NCBI RefSeq assembly: GCF_002863305.2
Contig: NZ_CP136962.1
Span: 248,001 to 312,000 of the forward strand
Length of the DNA: 64,000 nt
Direction: 5' to 3'
Source of the DNA: Neisseria perflava
GTDB lineage: Bacteria; Pseudomonadota; Gammaproteobacteria; Burkholderiales; Neisseriaceae
Below, in pieces: positions 17,601-25,028 of the stretch (the stretch's first letter is position 1; each line of letters opens with the position of its first letter). Made by a program: the position numbers and the translations under genes. A model generated the notes under the pieces. It made no database searches, had not been told where the DNA came from, and saw only the letters and a program-made list of their open reading frames with translations.

Positions 17601-18239
17601 ATCCTCTTCGGTGTATGCGGCTTCACCCAACATATCGAAAGAGAAGCGGTAACCCATTTTCTCACGCTCTTTACCGTTTTGCAGCGCTTCTTCAATGGTT
17701 TGACCGGTTACGAATTGTTTGCCCAGCAGGCGCATGGCGTAGTTCACACCTTGACGGATCAGAGGGGCGCCGCCTTTGCTGATCAGACGGCTCAATGCGG
17801 AACTCATCTGTTTGTCGTTTGTCGCGGTCAGTTTGCCGGTAATCAGCAGACCCCATGCGGCCGCGTTAACGAAGAGGGAAGGGCTGTTGTTCAAGTGGCT
17901 TTTCCAGTTGCCTTCAGAGATTTTGTCGGCAATCAGGCGGTCACGGGTGGCATTGTCCGGAATGCGCAGCAGGGCTTCAGCCAGACACATCAGTGCAACA
18001 CCTTCTTCACTGGAGAGAGAGAATTCGTGCATCAAAGCATCTACACCGCTGGCTTTGGTACGGCTGGCACGGACTTGGGTAACCAAACGACGGGCAAGCT
18101 CGGAGGCGGCATTGCGTTCTTCGTCGGTCATCTGTGCACGTTGCAACATATCCTGAACGGCCTCGATTTCATCACGGCGGTAGGCATCAGTTACAGCTTG
18201 ACGCAGAGGAGTTTGTGTTGGAAAAGCGAAGTTAAACAT
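14634..18239 (-). CDS. putA: Bifunctional proline dehydrogenase / P5C dehydrogenase
   Basis: PutA oxidises proline to glutamate in two steps at the inner face of the membrane, passing electrons to quinone and NAD. The 1201-residue protein starts with a helical arm (residues 1-60). It then has the FAD-binding proline dehydrogenase barrel (about 190-500, with the KGAYWD motif at 351-356) and the aldehyde dehydrogenase domain (about 560-1030, Glu782 in AETGG and catalytic Cys816 in GQRCSALR), followed by a C-terminal extension. It lacks the ribbon-helix-helix DNA-binding domain that begins E. coli PutA (1320 residues), so it should not repress its own operon. A GGAG ribosome site precedes the ATG. 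putP lies upstream on the same strand. Confidence 0.96.
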   Translation of the reverse strand: MFNFAFPTQTPLRQAVTDAYRRDEIEAVQDMLQRAQMTDEERNAASELARRLVTQVRASRTKASGVDALMHEFSLSSEEGVALMCLAEALLRIPDNATRDRLIADKISEGNWKSHLNNSPSLFVNAAAWGLLITGKLTATNDKQMSSALSRLISKGGAPLIRQGVNYAMRLLGKQFVTGQTIEEALQNGKEREKMGYRFSFDMLGEAAYTEEDANRYYNDYVQAIHAIGKDAAGQGVYEGNGISVKLSAIHPRYSRAQHERVMSELLPRLKELFLLGKKYDIGINIDAEEANRLELSLDLMEALVSDPDLAGYKGIGFVVQAYQKRCPFVIDYLIDLARRNNQKLMIRLVKGAYWDSEVKWAQVDGMEGYPTYTRKVHTDISYLACARKLLDAQDAVFPQFATHNAYTLGAIYQMGKGKDFEHQCLHGMGETLYDQVVGPQNLGRRVRVYAPVGTHETLLAYLVRRLLENGANSSFVNQIVDENISIDRLIKSPFDTIAEQGIHLHPALPLPRDLYGKGRLNSQGVDFSNENVLQNLQEKLNQASSEDFHAASIVNGEARNVGEAQPVRNPADHNDVVGTVSFADAALAQEAIGAAVAALPEWSAKPASERADCLRRFADLLEQHTPALMMLAVREAGKTLNNAVAEVREAVDFCRYYANEAENTLPKDAKAVGAIVAISPWNFPLAIFTGEVVSALAAGNTVIAKPAEQTSLIATYAVSLMHQAGIPTSALQLVLGAGDVGSALTGDARIGGVIFTGSTEVARLINKALSKRDDSPVLIAETGGQNAMIVDSTALPEQVCLDVLNSAFDSAGQRCSALRILCVQEDVADKMVNIIKGAMDELVVGKPTQLTTDIGPVIDAEAQQNLLAHINKMKGVAKAYHEIKTAADVDDNNSTFVRPILFELNNLNELQREVFGPVLHVVRYRASELDQLIDQINAKGYALTSGVHSRIEGTVDHIRDRIEAGNIYVNRNIVGAVVGVQPFGGHGLSGTGPKAGGSFYLQRLVRTPEWVAPTLSRIGQADEDALKRLETLVHKLPFNAEEKKAAAAALGHARVRTLRKAETVLVGPTGERNSLSWRSPERVWVHGGNLLQAFSALTELAAAGIQTVVEPNSPLASYSADLDGLLQVNSKPENAGISHVAAIEPLSSERKQELAGRDGALIRILPSEQGLDILQVFEEISCSINTTAAGGNASLMAVAD

Positions 18240-18427
18240 TATTTATGTTCTCCAAAGGTTTTTTCATGGTTTCAGACGGCCTGAATTAAGACTGCTAAAA
18301 CAAGCATTCTGAAGGATAGTAATATCGTAATAAAATTATGATGCGGATACAAGATGCATCCGCATAAATTGCTGTTTTTTCTGACAAGGCTCAGATTATT
18401 TTGAAACAGTTTATTTCATAACACAGA

Positions 18428-18461
18428 CAGACGGCCTGCACTGAATCATGCAGGCCGTCTG
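18428..18461 (-). terminator. Uptake-sequence pair in reversed arrangement after putP
   Basis: CAGACGGCCTGCA (18428-18440) pairs with TGCAGGCCGTCTG (18449-18461). Unlike most pairs here the reverse copy comes first, so the repeats point outward. It lies between putP and putA. Confidence 0.7.
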
Positions 18462-18469
18462 AAAACGTC

Positions 18470-19996
18470 TTATTTAGAGGCGCGGTATTCTGCGTCTGCT
18501 TTTTCAAAGCGTTCTTGCAATTCGCGTGAAGGTTTTTTGTCGATCAGGGACACCAAAACAATCACGAGTGTGCAAATGACAAAGCCAGGAACGATTTCAT
18601 AGACAGTAGCGAAACCTGTTTCTTGTGCGGCCAAAGCAGGTTTTTTGATCCACTCGGCCCAAACTACTACAGTCAGTGCACCTGCAATCATGCCGGAGAG
18701 TGCGCCGTAGGCAGTAATGCGTTTCCACAGTACAGACAGGATAACAACCGGACCGAATGCGGCACCAAAACCTGCCCATGCATAAGCCACCAAGCCCAAT
18801 ACTTTGCTGTTAGGATCAGAAGCAATCAGGATGGAAATCACGGCAATCGCCAAAACCATCAGACGGCCAATCCATACCAACTCGGCTTGTTGTGCTTTTT
18901 TACGCAGGAAGCCTTTGTAGAAGTCTTCGGTAATCGCGCTGGAGCAAACCAACAATTGGCAGGACAGGGTGGACATTACGGCGGCGAGAATCGCGCTCAA
19001 GATGATACCGGCAATCCAAGGGTTGAAAAGCAGGGTGGCCAAAGCGATGAAGATACGTTCGTGGTTGCCGTTCATTTCATCAACGTGGGCAGGGTTGGCA
19101 CCGAAGTAAGCGATACCGAAGTAGCCGACAGCCACGGCACCGGCCATACACAGAATCATCCAAGTCATACCGATACGGCGTGCAGAAACCAAAGATTTAG
19201 CGCTTTCAGCAGCCATGAAACGGGCCAAGATGTGCGGTTGGCCGAAATAGCCCAAGCCCCAAGCGGCGGTAGAGATAATGCCGATGAAAGTAGTACCGGC
19301 AAACAGGCTGCCGTATTCTTTACCGGTAGAAGCGGCAACTTGTTGGATGGCAGCGTTCATTTGATCTGCACCGCCCAAACCCAAGTACACCATGACAGGA
19401 GTCAGTACCAATGCAAAAATCATCAAAGAAGCTTGCAGGGTATCGGTCCAGCTTACTGCCAAGAAACCGCCCAAGAAAGTGTAGGCGATGGTCGCGCCGG
19501 CACCCAGCCACATGGCTTGAGTGTAAGACATACCGTGGAACAGGCTTTGGAACAGGGTAGCACCGGCTACGATGCCTGAAGCACAGTAAATAGTGAAGAA
19601 GAACAAGATAATCAGTGCAGAAACCACTTTCATCAAGTGACCGCCGGCACCGAAGCGGTGAAAGAAGTAATCAGGAAGCGTCAGCGCGTTGTTGGCGTAT
19701 TCGGTATGTACGCGCAGACGGCCTGCAACCAAGAGCCAGTTGAGGTATGCACCCACAATCAGACCAATGGCAATCCAAGCTTCATTCAAACCGCTCAGGT
19801 AAATGGCACCGGGCAAACCCATCAAAAGCCAACCTGACATATCGGAAGCACCGGCAGACATCGCAGTCACGAACGGACCTAAGCTGCGGCCACCGAGAAT
19901 GTAGTCGTCGAAGTTTCGTGTTGAAAAATAGGCGGCGAGGCCGATCAGTAATACGGCGACCAAATAGATCGCGAAAGTGATATACATGGGATTCAT
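18470..19996 (-). CDS. putP: Sodium/proline symporter
   Basis: PutP imports proline with Na+; it belongs to the solute:sodium symporter family with 13 membrane helices. The 508-residue length fits E. coli PutP (502). Signature stretches are NFDDYILGGRSLGPFVTAMSAGASDMSGWLLMG (helix two with the sodium site), AWGLGYFGQPHILARFMA, and the loop AILAAVMSTLSCQLLVCSSAITEDFY with Na+ site serines. I choose the ATG at 19996, which has GAGGA seven bases before it, over the ATG at 20011, which lacks a ribosome site. With putA downstream on the same strand it forms the proline utilisation module. Confidence 0.94.
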   Translation of the reverse strand: MNPMYITFAIYLVAVLLIGLAAYFSTRNFDDYILGGRSLGPFVTAMSAGASDMSGWLLMGLPGAIYLSGLNEAWIAIGLIVGAYLNWLLVAGRLRVHTEYANNALTLPDYFFHRFGAGGHLMKVVSALIILFFFTIYCASGIVAGATLFQSLFHGMSYTQAMWLGAGATIAYTFLGGFLAVSWTDTLQASLMIFALVLTPVMVYLGLGGADQMNAAIQQVAASTGKEYGSLFAGTTFIGIISTAAWGLGYFGQPHILARFMAAESAKSLVSARRIGMTWMILCMAGAVAVGYFGIAYFGANPAHVDEMNGNHERIFIALATLLFNPWIAGIILSAILAAVMSTLSCQLLVCSSAITEDFYKGFLRKKAQQAELVWIGRLMVLAIAVISILIASDPNSKVLGLVAYAWAGFGAAFGPVVILSVLWKRITAYGALSGMIAGALTVVVWAEWIKKPALAAQETGFATVYEIVPGFVICTLVIVLVSLIDKKPSRELQERFEKADAEYRASK

Positions 19997-20448
19997 GTAC
20001 TTATTCCTCATCTAACTTTTAAAACGGGTTTGAAATTGCAAGCAATTCATACCCAAACTTTTTTCTAATAAAAATACAGCTTAAAAATCCTGTTTTTTGC
20101 GAGAGAGACAGGATAAATTATTTTCAAATACAATAAAATACGAAATTTTAATGCATTAAATTGTAAATAATTTAAACCAGCATACCGTAAAAAGTCGCTT
20201 TTGCAAAGCGAAGAACTCAGCCTTTATTCGAAATTGATGCCGCCTTTTGGCTAAGTCATTTAAAAACATAAAAATATATAAATTTTTACCGATGATGACG
20301 AAGGAAAGTGTGTGAAACTATCTTTCCTGATGTTTTTTGGGGATTAAAGAGAAAAAGTAATTAAACGACTTGGACTTTCAGACGGCCTTGTGCAGAAACC
20401 CCGTATCTGTGTCGGGCAAATACGGGGTTTTTAGAAAAAAAGGCTACA
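19997..20448. other. AT-rich intergenic region with several short hairpins
   Basis: No gene is visible in these 452 bases. Three short perfect inverted repeats occur: ATCCTGT/ACAGGAT (20087-20114), TCGCTTT-TGC-AAAGCGA (20195-20211) and AGGAAAG/CTTTCCT (20302-20328, followed by a T run at 20332-20337 on the plus strand). The region must hold the putP promoter on the minus strand, but I cannot point to it. A small RNA is possible; see findings. Confidence 0.4.
20396..20430 (-). terminator. Terminator of the FNT channel gene
   Basis: AAACCCCGTAT (20396-20406) and ATACGGGGTTT (20420-20430) form an 11-bp perfect stem 18 nt after the FNT stop codon. It contains no uptake sequence; the T run on the minus strand is short. 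Confidence 0.65.
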
Positions 20449-21243
20449 TTAAATAGAAAAATCGTCTTTTAGTAAGTGTTTGTAAGCAAAGAGATAAGAG
20501 GCTGCGACAAAGGATGACCCGCCCAGGACGTTGCCTAAGAAAACGGGAATCATGTTGTAGAAAAATTGACCCCAGCTGACGTTTGCGCCCGCCCAAATGC
20601 CGGCAGGAATGATGAACATATTGGCAACAAAGTGTTGAAAGCCGATTAATACGAAGATCATAACAGGGAACCACATGGCTAAGATTCGTCCTGAAGTATG
20701 GCGTGCGCCGAAGTAAAACCAGATGCCCATACACACCATCCAGTTACATGCGATGGCAGAAACGAATGCGCGGCCGAAGTCCATATTGACTTTAGCTTCG
20801 GCAATAGCAATGGTTTTCGCTGTGGCCGGCCCTTCGGCAAGGCCGACGTAGTGGCCGAGAAAATAGGCCATGGCAACGGCGCCTGCTAGATTGCCCAAGC
20901 TGACAATGAGCCAGTTGCGTACCAGTTTGTGGGTGCTGACGCGGCCGGTCAATCTGCCCAAAGCCATAATCATCATATTGCCTGTTGCCAACTCGCCGCC
21001 GCCGATTAAGATACAAATCAGTGCGATAGGGAACACGGATGCGCCCAAAAGGGCGGCCAGGCCGTTCCATTCGGCTGGAATGCCGCTGATGACGCGCAGG
21101 CAGGCAAGATAGCCGAAGCCGACATAACCGCCGCCCAAGAAACTCAAAATCACCAACATCTTGATGCTGAATTCAGATTTGGCGCAACTTTTGCCGATGG
21201 CGTCCTGCAAAATTTCATGAGGGAACAGGTCTCGTGTGTCCAT
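20449..21243 (-). CDS. Formate/nitrite transporter (FNT) family channel
   Basis: This 264-residue protein has the six-helix fold of the FNT pentameric channels (FocA, NirC, HSC). Family stretches are GGGYVGFGYLA in helix one, the broken-helix loop GGGELATGNMMIMALGRLTGR (L-A-T-G-N is diagnostic), NWLIVSLGNLAGAVAMAY, CNWMVCMGIW, and GFQHFVANMFIIPAG with the gating-site histidine. No pyruvate formate-lyase or nitrite reductase gene is adjacent, so formate, nitrite or hydrosulfide as substrate cannot be decided. An AAGGAAA ribosome site precedes the ATG. It has its own terminator. Confidence 0.87.
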   Translation of the reverse strand: MDTRDLFPHEILQDAIGKSCAKSEFSIKMLVILSFLGGGYVGFGYLACLRVISGIPAEWNGLAALLGASVFPIALICILIGGGELATGNMMIMALGRLTGRVSTHKLVRNWLIVSLGNLAGAVAMAYFLGHYVGLAEGPATAKTIAIAEAKVNMDFGRAFVSAIACNWMVCMGIWFYFGARHTSGRILAMWFPVMIFVLIGFQHFVANMFIIPAGIWAGANVSWGQFFYNMIPVFLGNVLGGSSFVAASYLFAYKHLLKDDFSI

Positions 21244-21387
21244 GAAGTTTCCTTAAGGTTAATATAAGAATAAAAATATCTTTCTTTATCATGCAGATGG
21301 CGAGTTTGCCTGAGAATATGGCGGACAGGAAATAACGGCTGATTGTAAGGATAGAAGCGTAGGTTATATATTGGCAGCCGATGTGTG

Positions 21388-21424
21388 AAAGGCCGTCTGA
21401 AAGCAATACTTTCAGACGGCCTTT
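21388..21424. terminator. Uptake-sequence hairpin after relA
   Basis: AAAGGCCGTCTGAAAG and CTTTCAGACGGCCTTT, 16-bp perfect stem, 5-nt loop, 17 nt downstream of the relA stop. Confidence 0.8.
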
Positions 21425-21441
21425 AGATGGGGGAATGGGAA

Positions 21442-23655
21442 TTATAAGCGCGTTACGCTTAAAACGCCTTTGATGTCGCCCAAGCTGGCTAATACGCGCG
21501 GCAGGTCGTTGACTTGGCGGACTTCAAGGGTAAAGCGCATACTGGCTTCCAAATCGCGCGATTGGGTTTGCACCGCGGTAACGTTGAGTTTATGACGCGC
21601 CAGCGCATCCGAAACGTCGCGCAGCAAACCGGAGCGGTCTTGAGCGCGGATTTCGACATCGACGGCAAATACTTGTCCTTCTTGCAAGGCTGCCCAGCTT
21701 GCATTCAACACTTTTTCCGGAGCCTGCTCGGCAAGGTGGCGGAAAGAAGGGCAGGTATTGCGGTGGACGGAAATACCGCGGTCGCGCGTAACAAAGCCCA
21801 CAATATCGTCAGGAGGTGCCGGTTTGCAGCATTTGGCAAGCGTGGTCATCAGGCCGTCTTCGCCGTCAATCAAAATGCCGTTTTTGCCGCCTTTTTTGAT
21901 TTTGGACTGCTTAACGATATTGGTTTCATCAATCGGCACAGGAGGCGGCTCATTCAGTGCGCCGCAGGCTTTGTGGATGGCGCGGTTGGAAACTTCGCCC
22001 TGACCGATGGCCGTATAGAGTTCGTCAGTTTTTTTGAAGCCGAGTTTTTCCGCCAATGCTTGCAGATTAGGTTTGGGGAAGATTTTTGACAACTGTTTGT
22101 CCAACTGGGCGCGGCCTTCTTCGCGCACGGTATCCGCATTTTGCTGGCGGATGTAGGCACGGATTTTGCTGATGGCGCGGTTGGATTTGACCCAGCCTTC
22201 GTAGAGCCAGTTGACGGAAGGATTTCCCTCTTTGGCGGTAATGATTTCAACGCGTTGACCGTTTTCCAAAGGCGTTGACAGCGGTACGATTTGTCCTTCG
22301 ACTTTTGCGCCGCGGCAACGGTCGCCCACGCTGCTGTGCAGGGCATAGGCAAAGTCGATGGGGGTGGCGCCCGTAGGCAGGGAGAGGACTTTGCCGTGAG
22401 GGGTCAAAACATAAATCGTATCGTTGAACAGCTCAGTTTTAAAGGCTGCAGCAAGGTCTTCTTTGCCGCTTTCGGCCATGTTTTCACGCCAGTCTAAGAG
22501 TTGGCGCAACCAGGCGATTTTCTGTTCGTAGGCGGAATCGCCCTTGCCGCCTTCTTTATAACGCCAGTGGGCGGCGACACCGAATTCGTTGAATTGGTGC
22601 ATGTCGAAGGTGCGGATTTGGACTTCCACGCCTTTGTCTTCCGGGCCGACGATGACGGTATGCAAACTTTTATAGCCGTTGCCTTTCGGGTTGGCGATAT
22701 AGTCGTCAAACTCGCCCGGAATCGGCTGCCAGAGGCTGTGGACAATGCCCAACGTGGTGTAACACTCGGGAATGGTGTCCACCAAAATCCGTACGGCACG
22801 GATGTCGAACAAGCCATCGAAAGTGAGCTTTTTCTTCACCATTTTTTTGTAAATGGAGTAGATGTGCTTCGGTCTTCCGGCAACTTCAAAATGAATATTG
22901 TATTTTTTCAGTTCCGTACGCAGGATATTGAGGAAATTTTCGATGTATTCGAGGCGCTCGGTGCGTTTTTCGTCCAAAAGCAGGGCGATTTCACGGTATT
23001 TTTCCGGCTCTTGATGGCGGAAGCCCAAATCTTCGAGCTGCCATTTGAGTTGCCACACGCCCAAGCGGTTGGCGAGCGGGGCAAAAATGTCGAGGGTTTC
23101 TTTGGCAACGGCGCGTTTTTCAGGATTGTCGGGAACGTTGCTTAAGAATTGCAGGGTGCGCGTACGCATGGCCAGTTTGATCAGGACGACGCGGATGTCG
23201 GTAACCATCGCCAACAGCATTTTACGCATGGTTTCGGCCTGTTGGCTGCGTTCTTCCGGTGTGGCAAGGCTGTCCACGCGGGCGAATTGGGTCAGTTTCT
23301 GCACTTCGTCCACACCTTTGACCAGTTCGCAAACGGTGCTGTTGCAGCGTTCGGTAACCAATTCGTGCCAAGTGGGAACGTATTTGCCGATGTCGGACAA
23401 AATCGTAGCGGCCACGGCATCAGGCAAGAGGTCGAGTTCGCTGACGATTTGCATCGAGCCGAGAAAATGTTCCAGCAATGGCTCGCCGTAAGTCGTTAGT
23501 GCATCGGCGGGGTAATGTTCTTTAGCTAAGTCAAAGGCCGTCTGAATCAGGTTTTTATCGGAATCGGGCAGCGCGGCAACATAGCCGTCGAACCAAGCGA
23601 GGAGGCCTTCCAGCGTTGCACTCGATGTTTGGGGCGTTTGGCGAATAGTGGTCAT
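21442..23655 (-). CDS. relA: (p)ppGpp synthetase RelA
   Basis: RelA makes the stringent-response alarmone when uncharged tRNA stalls ribosomes. The 737-residue protein has four parts. The first is an N-terminal HD-like region (about 30-190) whose metal-binding HD pair is lost: the relevant stretch reads ATILSDIGKYVPTW. Then come a synthetase domain (about 220-370) with FDGLFDIRAVRIL and EFDDYIANPKGNGYKSLHTV, a TGS domain (DTIYVLTPHGKVLSLPTGATPIDFAY), and a C-terminal ACT domain. The E-F-D-D motif in place of R-F-K-D is the mark of monofunctional RelA synthetases. Together these say synthesis without hydrolysis. The ATG at 23655 is preferred over the upstream frame start at 23742. Confidence 0.93.
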   Translation of the reverse strand: MTTIRQTPQTSSATLEGLLAWFDGYVAALPDSDKNLIQTAFDLAKEHYPADALTTYGEPLLEHFLGSMQIVSELDLLPDAVAATILSDIGKYVPTWHELVTERCNSTVCELVKGVDEVQKLTQFARVDSLATPEERSQQAETMRKMLLAMVTDIRVVLIKLAMRTRTLQFLSNVPDNPEKRAVAKETLDIFAPLANRLGVWQLKWQLEDLGFRHQEPEKYREIALLLDEKRTERLEYIENFLNILRTELKKYNIHFEVAGRPKHIYSIYKKMVKKKLTFDGLFDIRAVRILVDTIPECYTTLGIVHSLWQPIPGEFDDYIANPKGNGYKSLHTVIVGPEDKGVEVQIRTFDMHQFNEFGVAAHWRYKEGGKGDSAYEQKIAWLRQLLDWRENMAESGKEDLAAAFKTELFNDTIYVLTPHGKVLSLPTGATPIDFAYALHSSVGDRCRGAKVEGQIVPLSTPLENGQRVEIITAKEGNPSVNWLYEGWVKSNRAISKIRAYIRQQNADTVREEGRAQLDKQLSKIFPKPNLQALAEKLGFKKTDELYTAIGQGEVSNRAIHKACGALNEPPPVPIDETNIVKQSKIKKGGKNGILIDGEDGLMTTLAKCCKPAPPDDIVGFVTRDRGISVHRNTCPSFRHLAEQAPEKVLNASWAALQEGQVFAVDVEIRAQDRSGLLRDVSDALARHKLNVTAVQTQSRDLEASMRFTLEVRQVNDLPRVLASLGDIKGVLSVTRL

Positions 23656-23818
23656 GGCGTGCGTTTTTTTCTTTTTGATAAAAACGTTGCCATTGTAACA
23701 GTTTATTGCCGGCAGCCCTAGATTTGTATGCGAATGTGGCACTATGTTTCAGAACACCTTGTTTCAGACGGCCTTGGGTGTTATGGTTAACCGTTTTGAA
23801 ATTTTAAGGAGCATTTCG

Positions 23819-24454
23819 ATGAAACTGTATATTTACGACCATTGCCCGTTTTGCGTCCGTGCGCGGATGATTTTCGGCTTGCGCGATGTAGCGGTGGAAG
23901 AGGTCGTTTTAGCAAACGATGACGAAGCTACGCCGATTGGCATGATTGGCTCAAAACAAGTGCCGATTTTGCAAAAAGAAGACGGTTCGTTTATGGGTGA
24001 GAGTTTGGATATTGTCCGTTACATCGATCAAGGCCGTCTGAAAGAAGAGGTTCGTCCCGAGGTTCAGGCTTGGTTGGATAAAGTGGGCGAATACAATAAC
24101 AAATTGGTACAGCCGCGCATGGTTAAAATCGGCCTGCCCGAATTTGAGACCGATGAAGCGAAAAAATACTTTATCGACAAAAAAGAGAAAAGTATCGGCA
24201 ATTTCGAGACTAATCTGAATAAAACGGCACAATATCTGGAGCGTCTGCATCAAGACTTGGCAGAACTGGAAGCGCTGGTGTGCGAAGGCGAGGGCTTGGG
24301 TGGAGAAATTAGTTTGGAAGATATCCTGACGTTCCCTATTTTGCGCAACCTGACCGTTGTGCGCGGTATTCAATGGCCGCAAAAATTGATGGATTATTTG
24401 TTGGCGATGAGCGAGCGTTCCGGCGTGGCTTTGTATTTTGACCGCGCGTTGTAA
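23819..24454 (+). CDS. grxB: Glutaredoxin 2
   Basis: The 211-residue protein fits GrxB, a GST-like glutaredoxin that reduces protein and glutathione disulfides. The N-terminal thioredoxin fold begins MKLYIYDHCPFCVRARM with the CPFC redox pair at residues 9-12, and the GSKQVPILQKEDG cis-proline loop and MGESLDIVRYID follow. The C-terminal half is the helical GST-like domain. An uptake sequence lies in frame (QGRLKEEV). The ATG at 23819 follows TTAAGGAG. It diverges from relA, as in other Neisseria as I recall. Confidence 0.9.
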   Translation: MKLYIYDHCPFCVRARMIFGLRDVAVEEVVLANDDEATPIGMIGSKQVPILQKEDGSFMGESLDIVRYIDQGRLKEEVRPEVQAWLDKVGEYNNKLVQPRMVKIGLPEFETDEAKKYFIDKKEKSIGNFETNLNKTAQYLERLHQDLAELEALVCEGEGLGGEISLEDILTFPILRNLTVVRGIQWPQKLMDYLLAMSERSGVALYFDRAL

Positions 24455-24473
24455 TGAATGTTTGAAACATAAA

Positions 24474-24506
24474 AAAGGCCGTCTGAAAGTTTTTCAGACG
24501 GCCTTT
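24474..24506. terminator. Bidirectional hairpin between grxB and pqiC
   Basis: AAAGGCCGTCTGAAA and TTTCAGACGGCCTTT, 15-bp perfect stem with a 3-nt loop between convergent genes. Confidence 0.8.
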
Positions 24507-24509
24507 GGT

Positions 24510-25028
24510 TTAATAGGCAATCGTATCGGCAACCTGTGACAAACCGTTTTCCAATGATTCAAGCATGGCGGTATAGCCGTCGCCTTGTTGCGGCGTAATG
24601 GCGTTAAACGGTTTGCTGCGTCCGTCCGGCCATTGTGCATAACCGCTGATGGTGGTCTGCCCCTGATAGCTGCCTTGGAAGGCTTCGATATAGACTTTCA
24701 GGGTTTGGCTGCTTTGGCTGCGTGAAGCAGGCACAAAGGTGCGATGCGGATTGAGGCGGTTGAGCTTGTTGCTGAGGTTTGCTGCCAACGCGCCATCGAG
24801 TGGTGCTGCCCAAAGGTGGTTTTTCGCCAGATTCACATGATAGGCGTCGGTTTGGTAAACAAGGCCGCCGTTGGCAAGCGGTTCGGCAAGATTGACTTTA
24901 ACCGCGATTTCGTTGCCTTGTGCAGCCGGACGGATGTATTGGCTGTCGGGTAGGACGAAATATTGTGTGCTTTGCGCGGTGCCGCAGGCGGCAAGCGTCA
25001 GGGCGGCGGCAATCGGGAAGAGGCGCAT
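24510..25028 (-). CDS. pqiC: PqiC-type lipoprotein, third gene of pqiABC
   Basis: The 172-residue product starts with a lipoprotein signal (lipobox LAAC, Cys15), so it is probably anchored in the outer membrane. The rest matches the ABC-transport auxiliary component family that includes PqiC (YmbA): YFVLPDSQYIRP, then AVKVNLAEPLANGGLVYQTDAYHVNLAKNHLWAAPL in the expected order. PqiC sits at the outer-membrane end of the PqiB tube. Its ATG overlaps the pqiB stop by one base (TAATG), so the two are translationally coupled. Confidence 0.85.
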   Translation of the reverse strand: MRLFPIAAALTLAACGTAQSTQYFVLPDSQYIRPAAQGNEIAVKVNLAEPLANGGLVYQTDAYHVNLAKNHLWAAPLDGALAANLSNKLNRLNPHRTFVPASRSQSSQTLKVYIEAFQGSYQGQTTISGYAQWPDGRSKPFNAITPQQGDGYTAMLESLENGLSQVADTIAY

